37,272 nucleotides of DNA, taken from the NCBI GenBank assembly GCA_902494515.1, contig CABUTS010000021.1, forward strand, positions 1-37,272, in the 5' to 3' direction. Source of the stretch: an uncultured Muribaculaceae bacterium. GTDB taxonomy: Bacteria; Bacteroidota; Bacteroidia; Bacteroidales; Muribaculaceae. A program made the position numbers and the translations under genes. Below, piece by piece: positions 1-7,780 of the stretch (position 1 is the first letter of the stretch; every line of letters begins with the position of its first letter). The notes beneath the pieces are model-generated. The model made no database searches. It was given only the letters and a program-made list of their open reading frames with translations, and was not told the origin of the DNA.

Positions 1-88
1 AAAATTTCCCGACGGCATCCCATACAACCCTCTTGCAAAAGAAATTTCGGGAAAATTTTCCTACATTCAAATGATTTTTTCACAAAAC

Positions 89-120
89 TTTGGCAGTTCG
101 GCGAAAAATGCCTAAATTTG
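89..120 (+). promoter_or_regulatory. Promoter of the L31 gene
   Basis: TTTG at 89-92, then exactly 20 bases, then TAAATTTG at 113-120. This matches the Bacteroidetes housekeeping consensus (TTTG about -33, TAnnTTTG about -7). It gives a leader of about 60 bases before the start codon at 191. Confidence 0.75.
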
Positions 121-190
121 CAGGCCATTACTCCAGACCGCCCTACCAGCGGCCGCCAAAACTTCGTATAAACTCAACATCATCAATAAA

Positions 191-445
191 ATGAAAAAAG
201 ACATCCATCCTTCCAACTATCGCAAAGTAGTTTTCAAAGATATGTCGAACGATGAGATCTTCATCACCCACTCGACCGTTGCCGCTAAGGAAACCATCGA
301 AATCGACGGCGAAACCTACCCCCTGGTGAAGCTGGAAATCACCTCCTCCTCCCACCCCTTCTTCACCGGTAAGCAGAAACTCGTCGACACCGCCGGCCGC
401 GTCGATAAGTTCCTCTCCCGCTACGGCGACCGCAAGAAGAAGTAA
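191..445 (+). CDS. rpmE: 50S ribosomal protein L31, type B
   Basis: A structural protein of the large ribosomal subunit, 84 aa, the usual length for the type B family. The start MKKDIHPSNY, the block SSSHPFFTGKQKLVDTAGRV and the basic tail GDRKKK are typical. It lacks the four-cysteine zinc site of the other L31 class, as expected for type B (C-) paralogues. It is a single-gene unit: a clear promoter lies 70 bases upstream and a hairpin terminator 60 bases downstream. Whether a zinc-binding L31 exists elsewhere in the genome cannot be seen. Confidence 0.96.
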   Translation: MKKDIHPSNYRKVVFKDMSNDEIFITHSTVAAKETIEIDGETYPLVKLEITSSSHPFFTGKQKLVDTAGRVDKFLSRYGDRKKK

Positions 446-506
446 TCCTTCTCCCTGCCAAATTACATTCCCGGCTCCCCCGGCCTCCATGCCCGGGCAA
501 GCCACC

Positions 507-551
507 GTCAACAGCCCGCGGCCTCCGGCCCTCCGGGCTGTTGACGTTTTA
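507..551 (+). terminator. Hairpin terminator after L31
   Basis: A 12-bp perfect inverted repeat (GTCAACAGCCCG at 507-518 and its complement at 534-545) has a 15-base GC-rich loop and is followed by GTTTTAAC. The stem is strong and the T-tract short, so this is a probable intrinsic terminator for the L31 transcript. Confidence 0.6.
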
Positions 552-677
552 ACATTCTTCACTACGGCCGAGCCACAGGCTCGACCAACTGTTGCCTCCG
601 GTCGCCTCCGTGAAGCCTCCGGCCTGAGACTTGATACTTTTTTTAAGCGATTATCGTTTTATTTCAGGGAAATGTTG

Positions 678-685
678 TAACTTTG
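678..685 (+). promoter_or_regulatory. -7 element before the aminotransferase
   Basis: TAACTTTG lies 21 bases before the start codon at 706. No clean TTTG is seen at the right distance upstream. The element lies inside the longer open frame that begins at 631, which argues for the start at 706. Confidence 0.55.
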
Positions 686-705
686 CACCTCAAATCGAGT
701 TATTT

Positions 706-1908
706 ATGCCAGAAGTTTCACAGCGAGGCACCGTGATGCCCGCTTCCCCTATACGTCGGCTCGTTCCGCTCGCCAATAAGGCCAAAGCCCGCGGAATCAA
801 GGTCTATCATCTGAATATCGGGCAGCCCGATATCCCCACCCCACCCGAAGGGCTCGCCGCCCTGCGCAACATCGACCGCAAAGTGCTGGAATATTCACCC
901 TCCGAAGGTCTGATGTCGCTGCGCGTCAAACTCCGCGAATACTATAAACGCTACAATATCGACGTTGACGTCGACGACATCATCGTCACCACCGGCGGCT
1001 CCGAAGCGGTGCTTTTCGCCTTCATGGCCTGCCTCGACCCGGGCGACGAAATCATTGTGCCCGAACCGGCCTACGCCAACTACATGGCCTTCGCCATCTC
1101 GGCCGGAGCGAAAATCGTGACCATACCATCGTATATCGACGAAGGTTTCGCCATGCCCCCGATGGAGAAGTTCGAGGAACTCATCACCCCGCGCACCAAG
1201 GGTATCCTGATCTGCAACCCCAACAACCCTACGGGTTATCTCTACACAATGAAAGAGATGCTCCAGCTGCGCGACATCGTAAAGAAGCATGACCTTTTCC
1301 TCTTCTCCGACGAAGTTTACCGCGAATTCTGCTACACCGGCGCACCCTACATCTCGGCCTTCCATCTTCCCGGCATCGAGGAACAGGTGGTGCTGATCGA
1401 CTCCGTATCGAAGCGCTACAACGAGTGCGGCATCCGCATCGGCGCCCTCATCACCAAGCATAAAGAGCTGAAAAAGAACGTAATGAAGTTCTGTCAGGCG
1501 CGCCTGAGTCCCCCTCTGATCGGCCAGATTGTGGCCGAAGCTTCCATCGACACCCCGGCGGAATATATGCTCGACACCTATAACGAATATGTGGAGCGCC
1601 GCAAGTTCCTCATCGACCAGCTCAACCGGATTCCGGGATGCTACTCCCCGATTCCCATGGGGGCGTTCTACACCGTGGTCCGTCTTCCGGTCGACGACGC
1701 CGACCGCTTCTGCCAGTGGTGCCTCGAGGAGTTTGAATACGAAGGCCAGACCGTCTTTATGGCTCCGGCTTCCGGCTTCTACACCACCCCCGGGATGGGG
1801 CACGACGAAGTCCGCATGGCCTATGTACTTGAAAAAGAGGAGCTCCGCAAAGCTATGGAGGTCCTGACCAAAGCCCTGGAGGCTTATCCCGGCCGCACAA
1901 TCCGATGA
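706..1908 (+). CDS. PLP-dependent class I/II aminotransferase
   Basis: A 400-aa fold-type I pyridoxal-phosphate aminotransferase, AspC-like. Visible family motifs are NIGQPDIPTPP near the N-terminus, TTGGSEAVLFAF for cofactor binding, CNPNNPTGYLY, FSDEVYREF, and the Schiff-base lysine in DSVSKRYNECGIRIG. The frame extends upstream to 631, but a -7 promoter element falls inside that extension and the homologous protein starts at MPEVSQRG, so I chose 706. The substrate cannot be read from the sequence: aspartate, aromatic or branched-chain amino acids are all possible. It stands alone, followed by a 250-base gap before the LytTR gene. Confidence 0.88.
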   Translation: MPEVSQRGTVMPASPIRRLVPLANKAKARGIKVYHLNIGQPDIPTPPEGLAALRNIDRKVLEYSPSEGLMSLRVKLREYYKRYNIDVDVDDIIVTTGGSEAVLFAFMACLDPGDEIIVPEPAYANYMAFAISAGAKIVTIPSYIDEGFAMPPMEKFEELITPRTKGILICNPNNPTGYLYTMKEMLQLRDIVKKHDLFLFSDEVYREFCYTGAPYISAFHLPGIEEQVVLIDSVSKRYNECGIRIGALITKHKELKKNVMKFCQARLSPPLIGQIVAEASIDTPAEYMLDTYNEYVERRKFLIDQLNRIPGCYSPIPMGAFYTVVRLPVDDADRFCQWCLEEFEYEGQTVFMAPASGFYTTPGMGHDEVRMAYVLEKEELRKAMEVLTKALEAYPGRTIR

Positions 1909-1953
1909 CAACCCCGCCCGCCGCCTCGCCGGCGACGGCTGAAGCCGGGAGGG

Positions 1954-2027
1954 GTAGCCCCGGCGTTCCAACCAGTTGCCACGTGAGTAGCCCCGGCGGT
2001 CCCGACGGTTGCCACCAGTGGTAACCG
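1954..2027. repeat. Intergenic GC-rich direct repeat and hairpin
   Basis: The 12-mer GTAGCCCCGGCG occurs at 1954-1965 and 1987-1998. It is followed by a hairpin CGGTTGCCAC / GTGGTAACCG at 2006-2027 with a 2-base loop and one G-U pair. No T-run follows. The rest of the 1909-2164 gap holds only the promoter of the next gene. Confidence 0.4.
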
Positions 2028-2128
2028 GCGGTTGGTCGTTTCGTCGCGAAAGCAACGGATTTGACATAAAAAACCATAGAGTCTGTGTATTTTTACATTT
2101 TTTCTGCCTATATTTCAGAAAAAAAGCG

Positions 2129-2136
2129 TAACTTTG
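2129..2136 (+). promoter_or_regulatory. -7 element before the LytTR gene
   Basis: TAACTTTG lies 28 bases before the start codon at 2165, preceded by T-rich DNA. No good -33 TTTG is seen. Confidence 0.5.
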
Positions 2137-2164
2137 GGCATCAATAACCCTCACTCTACACTTT

Positions 2165-2533
2165 ATGCCGAAACTATGTCTTAATTCCCGCGACGAGCTT
2201 ATTATAATAAATCTCGACGATGTTGCGTTCTTCCAGGCAAACGGGAACTACACGCAGTTAACCTATATCAGCGGTCAGAAACAGCTTCTCACCGTCGGAC
2301 TCTCGAAAATCGAAGCGTTCCTGAAAGCTGCGACCCCAAAATCCGCCCCGGGCAATTTTGTGCGTCTCGGCCGTTCTGTCATTATCAACAAGAATTTCAT
2401 CATCTCGATTTCGGTACCAAAGCAGAAGCTCTACCTCGGCGACTACAAGAACCACCTGTTCACACTCGGCGTCCCCAAGGTCCTGCTGAAAGCTCTCAAA
2501 GACGAAATTTCGAGAACTTATACTGCAAAATAA
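2165..2533 (+). CDS. Stand-alone LytTR DNA-binding domain protein
   Basis: A 122-aa protein made up almost wholly of a LytTR-type DNA-binding domain. The pattern DVAFFQANGNYTQLTY near residues 18-33, the segment NFVRLGRSVIINKNFIISIS (about 63-82) and the following KQKLYLGDY are the standard family landmarks: the E/QANGNYT turn and the V/IR-hR-S-hINh core. No receiver or membrane domain is attached, so any input must come from another protein. It opens a same-strand run of signalling genes with its own -7 element, and the next gene begins 58 bases downstream. It may be the regulator of that run, but this is inference from position. Confidence 0.85.
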   Translation: MPKLCLNSRDELIIINLDDVAFFQANGNYTQLTYISGQKQLLTVGLSKIEAFLKAATPKSAPGNFVRLGRSVIINKNFIISISVPKQKLYLGDYKNHLFTLGVPKVLLKALKDEISRTYTAK

Positions 2534-2591
2534 CCGCAGGATAATTTTTTCCGGGCTCCGGCCCTCTTACAGTCTTTAACCGCCTTCATCC

Positions 2592-3497
2592 ATGCCACCG
2601 AGTTACCAACCCCAGGGACAATACGGCCACCAGCAGGGTCCATACCAGCCTCAGCAGGGTCCATACACCCCCCAGCAGGGGCCATACAATCCTCAGCCGG
2701 GACCTTACAACCCTCAGCAGGGACCATACAACCCTCAGCAGAGGCCATACCAGCCGGGCTACGGTCCGCAGCCCCAATTCCAGCCCCAGCAGTCCCCTTA
2801 CCAACAGTATCCCCAGCCTTACGCTCCGCAGGATGACCAGCCCACCTCCGCTCCCGCCTACGAAATGATTATCGGCTGCGGCGGCGAACAGCCGTTCATG
2901 ATTCCCGGCACCTGCCGCACCGTCAGCCATCGCCACGCCCGCTTCTGGGTCGATGACAACGGGAACTGGTTTATCGAAGACCTAACCGGGCCGCAGGGCA
3001 ACGGCACATACATCCGCGACAGCAGCGGCGAATTCCGCCGCATCAACCGCAAGCGCATCGACCGCGACTCCGTGATCCGTCTCGGTGCCGGCGGCTACAA
3101 CGCCTTTACGTTCTACGCCAACCGCATCATCGCTCCCGACGATTTCTCCTTCGAGTTCACCCTCCTGCAGAAACAGCTGCGCGAAATCCAGAACGAGCAG
3201 CAGCGGCTCGAGGCCGAAAACGAGCGTAAAGCCAAAAAAATCAAGAACGTACGTCTGGTGGGCGGCTGCATCGCCGGTCTGAGTGCAATCGGCGCGCTGT
3301 TCAGCATGCCCGGGTTCATCGGCGTGATGGCGATTTCCGGCGCCATAGCCGGATTGCTCCCGGCTCCCAACCCCAAGGAACTCAAGGCACTTCTCGAAAG
3401 GAAAAAGTCCATAATGGTCTGCCCGAAGTGCTTCCAGCCCATCAGCGAGACTGCAATCATGAACCGCTTGTGCCCGCAATGCAAGGCCAAAGGCTGA
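2592..3497 (+). CDS. FHA-domain membrane protein with C-terminal zinc ribbon
   Basis: 301 aa. Residues 1-85 are a disordered Pro/Gln/Tyr/Gly tract with about six GPYxPQQ-like units encoded by 21-base DNA repeats. Residues about 89-175 form an FHA phosphothreonine-binding domain: SHRHARF at 112-118 and GNGTYI at 136-141 supply the conserved Ser-His and Asn-Gly-Thr contacts. A charged helix, probably coiled coil, follows (185-217), then two short hydrophobic segments (about 221-238 and 241-256). Last comes a four-cysteine ribbon, CPKC at 277-280 and CPQC at 294-297. FHA and ribbon are both probably cytoplasmic, on either side of a membrane hairpin. It lies in a cluster with a second FHA/ribbon protein and a PP2C phosphatase. 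Its partner is unknown. Confidence 0.82.
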   Translation: MPPSYQPQGQYGHQQGPYQPQQGPYTPQQGPYNPQPGPYNPQQGPYNPQQRPYQPGYGPQPQFQPQQSPYQQYPQPYAPQDDQPTSAPAYEMIIGCGGEQPFMIPGTCRTVSHRHARFWVDDNGNWFIEDLTGPQGNGTYIRDSSGEFRRINRKRIDRDSVIRLGAGGYNAFTFYANRIIAPDDFSFEFTLLQKQLREIQNEQQRLEAENERKAKKIKNVRLVGGCIAGLSAIGALFSMPGFIGVMAISGAIAGLLPAPNPKELKALLERKKSIMVCPKCFQPISETAIMNRLCPQCKAKG

Positions 3498-3590
3498 CGC
3501 AGCTTATGCTGCCTGACGCCGCGATGTCTGTTTCCCCCCACTCATTTATCACTGCTTATTAATTAACTCCTCTCTAATATCAAATCACAG

Positions 3591-4313
3591 ATGAAACGTA
3601 TTCTTTTCTGCCTGTTGGCAATCCTCTCCCTCACGGCCTTCGAGATGTCGGCCCGCACCTACTGTCTTGTTGTCGGCGTTTCGCGCCAGGGCCTCGAAGG
3701 CGCCGGCGATCTGGCCCAGACCGTAAAAGACGCTGAAGCAATCAAGAAGGTAATGACCTCGCACTCCAAGGACATCACCATGCTGACCTCGAAATACGCC
3801 ACCAAGACCGCTATCCTCAATAAGCTGAAGGCCATGGCCGACGCCGCCACCGACAAGGACCGCATCTACTTCTTCTTCTCGGGCCACGGCTGCGAAGGCG
3901 CCATCTGCGCTTACGACGACCTGATCACCTACGACGATATCGTGGCAAACGTAGGTCCCTCGAAGTCTAAAATGATTATCTGCTTCATCGACGCCTGCCA
4001 CTCCGGCTCGGCTGTCTCCGGCGCAGGCTCTCAGGCCAGCGTCTCGGGCAAGAAGAACATCGCCTTCATGACCGGCTGCCGCCCCGACGAATACTCCTAC
4101 GAGGACGGCTTTGTAGGTGCCGGCTATTTCTCGCAGGCACTCGTCAAGGGTCTGCGCGGCAAGAGCGACGCCGACGCCGACAAGCGCATCACAGTGAAAG
4201 AGCTTTACAAGTATATCTATAACGACGTCGTGACCCGCTCGAAGGGGGGACAGCACCCCCAGCTGATCTCTCCCGCCAATATCCAGAAGGCCGCCGTCAT
4301 CAAATGGAAATAA
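3591..4313 (+). CDS. Exported caspase-family (C14, metacaspase-like) protease
   Basis: 240 aa. Residues 1-21 form a signal peptide with likely signal-peptidase I cleavage after MSA, so the enzyme should act in the periplasm or beyond. The caspase-fold p20 core follows: CLVVGVS strand, DAEAIKKVM helix, RIYFFFSGHG with catalytic His99, and FIDACHSGSA with catalytic Cys136. Both dyad residues are intact. AFMTGCRPDEYSYE and GYFSQALVKGL match the p10-like part. Metacaspases cleave after basic residues; the target here is unknown. There is no prodomain or fused effector, so control must come from outside. It sits between an FHA membrane protein and an acidic rod protein that starts 130 bases downstream. 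Confidence 0.87.
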   Translation: MKRILFCLLAILSLTAFEMSARTYCLVVGVSRQGLEGAGDLAQTVKDAEAIKKVMTSHSKDITMLTSKYATKTAILNKLKAMADAATDKDRIYFFFSGHGCEGAICAYDDLITYDDIVANVGPSKSKMIICFIDACHSGSAVSGAGSQASVSGKKNIAFMTGCRPDEYSYEDGFVGAGYFSQALVKGLRGKSDADADKRITVKELYKYIYNDVVTRSKGGQHPQLISPANIQKAAVIKWK

Positions 4314-4381
4314 GTTTCGTCAGCCTTTCCTATGGTTTCAACCATTAAACCCGCCCGTTTGAAACGGAACCACTGAAAGGT

Positions 4382-4413
4382 ATTGACAAACGCCGTTTTT
4401 TACGCTAACTTTG
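4382..4413 (+). promoter_or_regulatory. Promoter of the Pro-Glu rod protein
   Basis: ATTG at 4382-4385, 20 bases, then TAACTTTG at 4406-4413. The -7 element overlaps the first ATG of the open frame (4411), so translation must begin at the next in-frame ATG, 4444. The second half of the signalling cluster can therefore be transcribed on its own. Confidence 0.7.
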
Positions 4414-4443
4414 CGACATAAAACAAAAACATTATTTCCCACT

Positions 4444-5598
4444 ATGGATACTATCAATCTGAACTCTCTCCAGCAGCCCGGTCAGCCCGCGGCTAACCAG
4501 GCTCCCCGTCCCGCCCAGCCCGCGGCAAACCAGAATGTCCGCCCCGGACAGCAGGTTCCCGCTCCCGGTCAGCCCCGCAACGCCGGAGCTCCCATTCCTC
4601 CCCCTCCCGCTCCGCGCCCCATGCAGCCCCAGCAGCCCCAGCAGCGGCCCGCTTCCGGCAACAACGGCGCCCGCACAGCTGCCGCAGCCGTAGCTGCAGG
4701 TCTCGGCGGTGCAGCCGCAGCCGCAGCCGGCATGGCAGTTCTCGACGGTGACGATGCCGTTCTCGAAGCCGACGACATTATTGCCGACGGTTTCGCAAAC
4801 TCCGGCGCCAACTTAGGCAGCGACGTTCACGAAGAAGATTCCAACTCCGGCAACGGAGGCGGCGGTCACCAGAACGGTGGCGGCAGCAATGGTGGCGGCA
4901 GCAATGGTGGCGGCGGCAACGGTGGCGGCGGCAACGGTGGCGGCCATCAGGATGGCGGCAGCAACGGCGGTGACGACAGCAACGGTGGCGAAGAACCCAT
5001 TCCCGATCCCGAACCGGAACCCGATCCCGAGCCTGAACCTGAGCCCGAACCCGAACCTGAACCTGAACCTGAACCTGAACCCGAGCCCGAACCTGAACCC
5101 GAGCCCGAGCCCGAACCTGAGCCAGAACCCGAACCTGAACCTGAACCTGAACCTGAACCTGAACCGGAACCGGATCCCGACCTCGACTCCGACGTCATCG
5201 AACCCATCGACGACCCCGAAGATATCGACGACATCGCTGACACCATCATCGCCGATGAGCAGATTGACCCCGACGATATCCACGAAGACGACATCTTCCA
5301 GTTCACCGACGTCGACACCGTCTACACCGTTGACGGCGACGAACAGGTCCAGGCCTCATTCATAACCAACACCGGCGACGAGTACGTGATGGTCGACATC
5401 GACAACGACGGTTTGTTCGACAACATCGAAACCCCCGACGGCTTTTATGTAGACGACGCCGAGCAGTACGGTCTCGCAGTGTCCGACGTCGAGGCTGACC
5501 TCAACGACGAAGGTTATCTCGCAGCCGACGACAACGAGCTCGACCACTTCGACGAAGACCTCGGCGACAGCTACCTCGATGACATCATCGACGTATAA
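4444..5598 (+). CDS. Low-complexity Pro-Glu rod protein with acidic C-terminal domain
   Basis: 384 aa, not a family I recognise. In order: a Pro/Gln/Ala/Asn-rich tail (1-78); an Ala/Gly-rich stretch of about 20 residues (about 80-102) that could be a weak membrane segment; an acidic linker; a Gly/Asn/Ser/His-rich linker (about 135-180); about 60 residues of almost pure Pro-Glu repeats; and a strongly acidic domain of about 135 residues with DIDNDGLFDNI, which resembles a calcium-binding DxDxDG loop. The Pro-Glu stretch would form a stiff polyproline rod, as in TonB. If the Ala-rich segment spans the membrane, the rod could carry the acidic end across the periplasm, where the neighbouring exported caspase would be. 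That topology is inference. There is no cleavable signal peptide. Confidence 0.6.
   Translation: MDTINLNSLQQPGQPAANQAPRPAQPAANQNVRPGQQVPAPGQPRNAGAPIPPPPAPRPMQPQQPQQRPASGNNGARTAAAAVAAGLGGAAAAAAGMAVLDGDDAVLEADDIIADGFANSGANLGSDVHEEDSNSGNGGGGHQNGGGSNGGGSNGGGGNGGGGNGGGHQDGGSNGGDDSNGGEEPIPDPEPEPDPEPEPEPEPEPEPEPEPEPEPEPEPEPEPEPEPEPEPEPEPEPEPEPEPDPDLDSDVIEPIDDPEDIDDIADTIIADEQIDPDDIHEDDIFQFTDVDTVYTVDGDEQVQASFITNTGDEYVMVDIDNDGLFDNIETPDGFYVDDAEQYGLAVSDVEADLNDEGYLAADDNELDHFDEDLGDSYLDDIIDV
5002..5178 (+). repeat. Hexanucleotide Pro-Glu coding repeat
   Basis: Near-perfect tandem copies of a 6-base unit (CCTGAA with CCCGAA, CCCGAG and CCGGAA variants) run for about 175 bases within the rod protein gene. 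The unit is a multiple of three, so slippage would change rod length without breaking the frame. Confidence 0.85.
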
Positions 5599-5629
5599 TC
5601 CTCAGGATTAATCCACTGACATTCACCCA

Positions 5630-5663
5630 GTTGTGGGGTACTCCATCCGGTGCACCCCACAAC
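5630..5663 (+). promoter_or_regulatory. Intercistronic hairpin
   Basis: A perfect 10-bp stem, GTTGTGGGGT at 5630-5639 and ACCCCACAAC at 5654-5663, with a 14-base loop and no T-run. It lies between the rod protein gene and the second FHA gene. It may act as an RNA processing or stabilising element, or a weak terminator. Confidence 0.5.
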
Positions 5664-5754
5664 CGGTAACATAACCTCCCATCCCCCCGGCCCCTGCAAG
5701 GCCTCCCCTCTCCGCAATAAACCAATTCTACGATTATTTCGCCCAACCACTGTT

Positions 5755-6582
5755 ATGCCAGTTCAACCCGTAGTCGTACAGCTCCAATGCCCCAACCCCG
5801 AATGTGGTCGTGTCGTCAAGGTTAAACGCCCCTCGAAGCCCGGCAAATACTCGCTTCCCTGCCCCTCCTGCGGCGCGAAAATACCCATGATCGTCCCGGC
5901 GCCCCAGACACCACAGTTCCAGCAGCAGTTCGACCAGCAGCAGTATCAGCCCTTCCAGCAGCAGCAACAGCAGCAACTTCAACTGCAGCAACAGCAACAA
6001 AAGGCCCCCGCTCCAAACAATATGTTCGCCGACCCCAAATGGGATAAAACGACATATCTCAAGGACGAGCCGGCCTCGGTGTCCTGCGCTTTCGGATGCG
6101 GCTACGTCCACCAGACTGTTCCCGAAAAGGTTGGCGAAAACATTTTCATGTGCCCCACGTGCAAAGGGAAGACCCGCTACAATGTCCGCGACAAAACCGT
6201 GATGGTGCAGAACGACATCATCGGCGACCGCAAACCCTTCCGCGGCAAACTCCTGCTGCTTCGCACCGGCTGGTATAACAAGGAGTTCAAACTCCGCACC
6301 GGTTCGAACATCATCGGCCGCTACGACAGTTCCAGCGCCGGAGCCATTGCCGACATCGCCATCAAGGATGACCCCTCGATGAGCCGCCGCTCCGTCGACA
6401 TCAACGTCAGCTACGACGATATGGGGGGCTTCCGCTTCGACCTGACGGTGCTGAAAGCCACCAACCCCGTGCTGATCAACCACCTGCCCGTAGGGATGGG
6501 CGAATCAGTATCCCTAAACTACGGCGACAGCATCATCATGGGCAAGACCCAGTTCCGCTTCGACAAGGACGTCAATTGCTAA
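5755..6582 (+). CDS. Double zinc-ribbon, FHA-domain protein
   Basis: 275 aa, soluble. The first ribbon has C12, C17, C36 and C39 (CPNPEC and CPSC). A Gln-rich linker follows (about 50-85). The second ribbon has C111, C115, C133 and C136 (CAFGC and CPTC). An FHA domain ends the protein (about 179-270), with IIGR at 186-189, SMSRRSVDI and TNPVLINH supplying the usual Arg, Ser-Arg and Asn positions. The open frame extends upstream to 5650, but that part is low-complexity and contains no family sequence, so 5755 was chosen. It would read phosphothreonine marks; the PP2C gene 37 bases downstream could remove them. No kinase is present in the window. Confidence 0.82.
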   Translation: MPVQPVVVQLQCPNPECGRVVKVKRPSKPGKYSLPCPSCGAKIPMIVPAPQTPQFQQQFDQQQYQPFQQQQQQQLQLQQQQQKAPAPNNMFADPKWDKTTYLKDEPASVSCAFGCGYVHQTVPEKVGENIFMCPTCKGKTRYNVRDKTVMVQNDIIGDRKPFRGKLLLLRTGWYNKEFKLRTGSNIIGRYDSSSAGAIADIAIKDDPSMSRRSVDINVSYDDMGGFRFDLTVLKATNPVLINHLPVGMGESVSLNYGDSIIMGKTQFRFDKDVNC

Positions 6583-6619
6583 ACTCCACCAGTCACCATC
6601 CCTTCCCCCTCAGATAGCC

Positions 6620-7726
6620 ATGTCAAATATTATTATTCTCGGAGCCGCCCGCTCGTTCTGCCAGCCCGGTCAGCGCAACGACCAGCAGGATTCCCGTTTC
6701 CCGGACTATGACACCCCCCGCGAGGGCGAACGCTCCTTCGTGGTCTGCGACGGTGTCGGCGGCGAAGCCGACGGTGCCATCGCCTCCTCGACCGTCGCCA
6801 AAGCCTTCGGCGAATTTATGGCCGGATACGCCGACCCCGCATACGTGTTCACGATCCACGACTTTCAGGACGCCCTGAACTTCGCCTACCACAAGCTGAT
6901 GAAGGTAGTCGGACAGAGCCGTTCCCACATGGCTACCACCCTCACTTTCCTCCATTTCAACGCCGACAACGCCATCGTGGCCCACATGGGCGACTCCCGC
7001 GTATACCAGATCCGTCCGAAAGTCGGCATCATGTACCGCACCAGCGACCACTCCCTGGTCAACGCCATGGTACACGCCGGAACCATCACCCCCGAGGAAG
7101 CCATCGACCACCCCAAAAGCAACGTCATCACCCGCTGCATGACCTACACCGAACCGGGTGCCATCCCCTCGGCCGCCGACATGATCACCATCACCGACGT
7201 TGCTCCCGGCGACTACTTCCTCCTCTGCACCGACGGCGTCCTGCACCAGATCGACGACCAGTATCTCCTCGACCTGTTCAGCTCCGACATCTCCGACGAC
7301 GAGAAAATCCACAGCCTCGCGGAAATCAGCAAAGACTCCACCGACAACAACACCGCCATCTTCGTGCGCGTCACCGACGCTCCCCAGTCAGCCTCGATCA
7401 ACGGCGACACAACCCTTAACGAAGAGATTGAACCCGTTGCTCCGGCAAATCCCTGCGTCTATGCCTCCTCCGGGGAGCAGTATCAGCAGGAATACCCTCA
7501 GCACTACGAATACCCCCAGCACGACGAATATCCTCAACAACAGGAATATACCCAGCCCGACGCAAGCTGCGCCGGGCAGTACGATGATTACCCCGGGATC
7601 TCCACACCGCGCACACGGACAGCGCCGCTCGACACTCCCCAGCCGGCAATCACCCAGGTAACCCCCGACAACTCTCTCCCCTTCTTCAAGCGCCTCTCTA
7701 CACGCATCCGCGACCTCTTCTCCTGA
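6620..7726 (+). CDS. PP2C-family Ser/Thr protein phosphatase with Gln/Tyr-rich tail
   Basis: 368 aa. Residues 1-255 are a PPM/PP2C catalytic domain: RNDQQDS (D21, D24), VVCDGVGGEA with D44 and G45, MATTLTF, AHMGDSRVYQI with D125, LLCTDGVLHQI with D205, and DNNTAIFVRV with D242. All the metal-binding aspartates of the family are present, so it should be an active Mn/Mg-dependent phosphatase. The C-terminal 110 residues are disordered, with repeated EYPQ-type units. Pro/Gln/Tyr-rich tails also occur in both FHA proteins of the cluster. It ends the cluster and is convergent with the receptor gene downstream. Its likely substrate is a phosphoprotein bound by the FHA partners (inference). Confidence 0.9.
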   Translation: MSNIIILGAARSFCQPGQRNDQQDSRFPDYDTPREGERSFVVCDGVGGEADGAIASSTVAKAFGEFMAGYADPAYVFTIHDFQDALNFAYHKLMKVVGQSRSHMATTLTFLHFNADNAIVAHMGDSRVYQIRPKVGIMYRTSDHSLVNAMVHAGTITPEEAIDHPKSNVITRCMTYTEPGAIPSAADMITITDVAPGDYFLLCTDGVLHQIDDQYLLDLFSSDISDDEKIHSLAEISKDSTDNNTAIFVRVTDAPQSASINGDTTLNEEIEPVAPANPCVYASSGEQYQQEYPQHYEYPQHDEYPQQQEYTQPDASCAGQYDDYPGISTPRTRTAPLDTPQPAITQVTPDNSLPFFKRLSTRIRDLFS

Positions 7727-7780
7727 CCGCAATCCACCCCAACCGCGACCCCATTAAACCCTTGCTGATACATTAAACCC

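Noticed and set aside
3591..4313. Caspase gene as part of a gasdermin or CBASS-type defence system.
   Set aside because: No gasdermin, cyclase, CARF, TIR or nuclease gene is adjacent, and the protease carries an export signal, unlike those cytoplasmic systems.
4813..5318. Long antisense frames (poly Gly-Ser, poly Phe-Arg) across the Pro-Glu gene.
   Set aside because: These are shadows produced by the hexanucleotide repeat.
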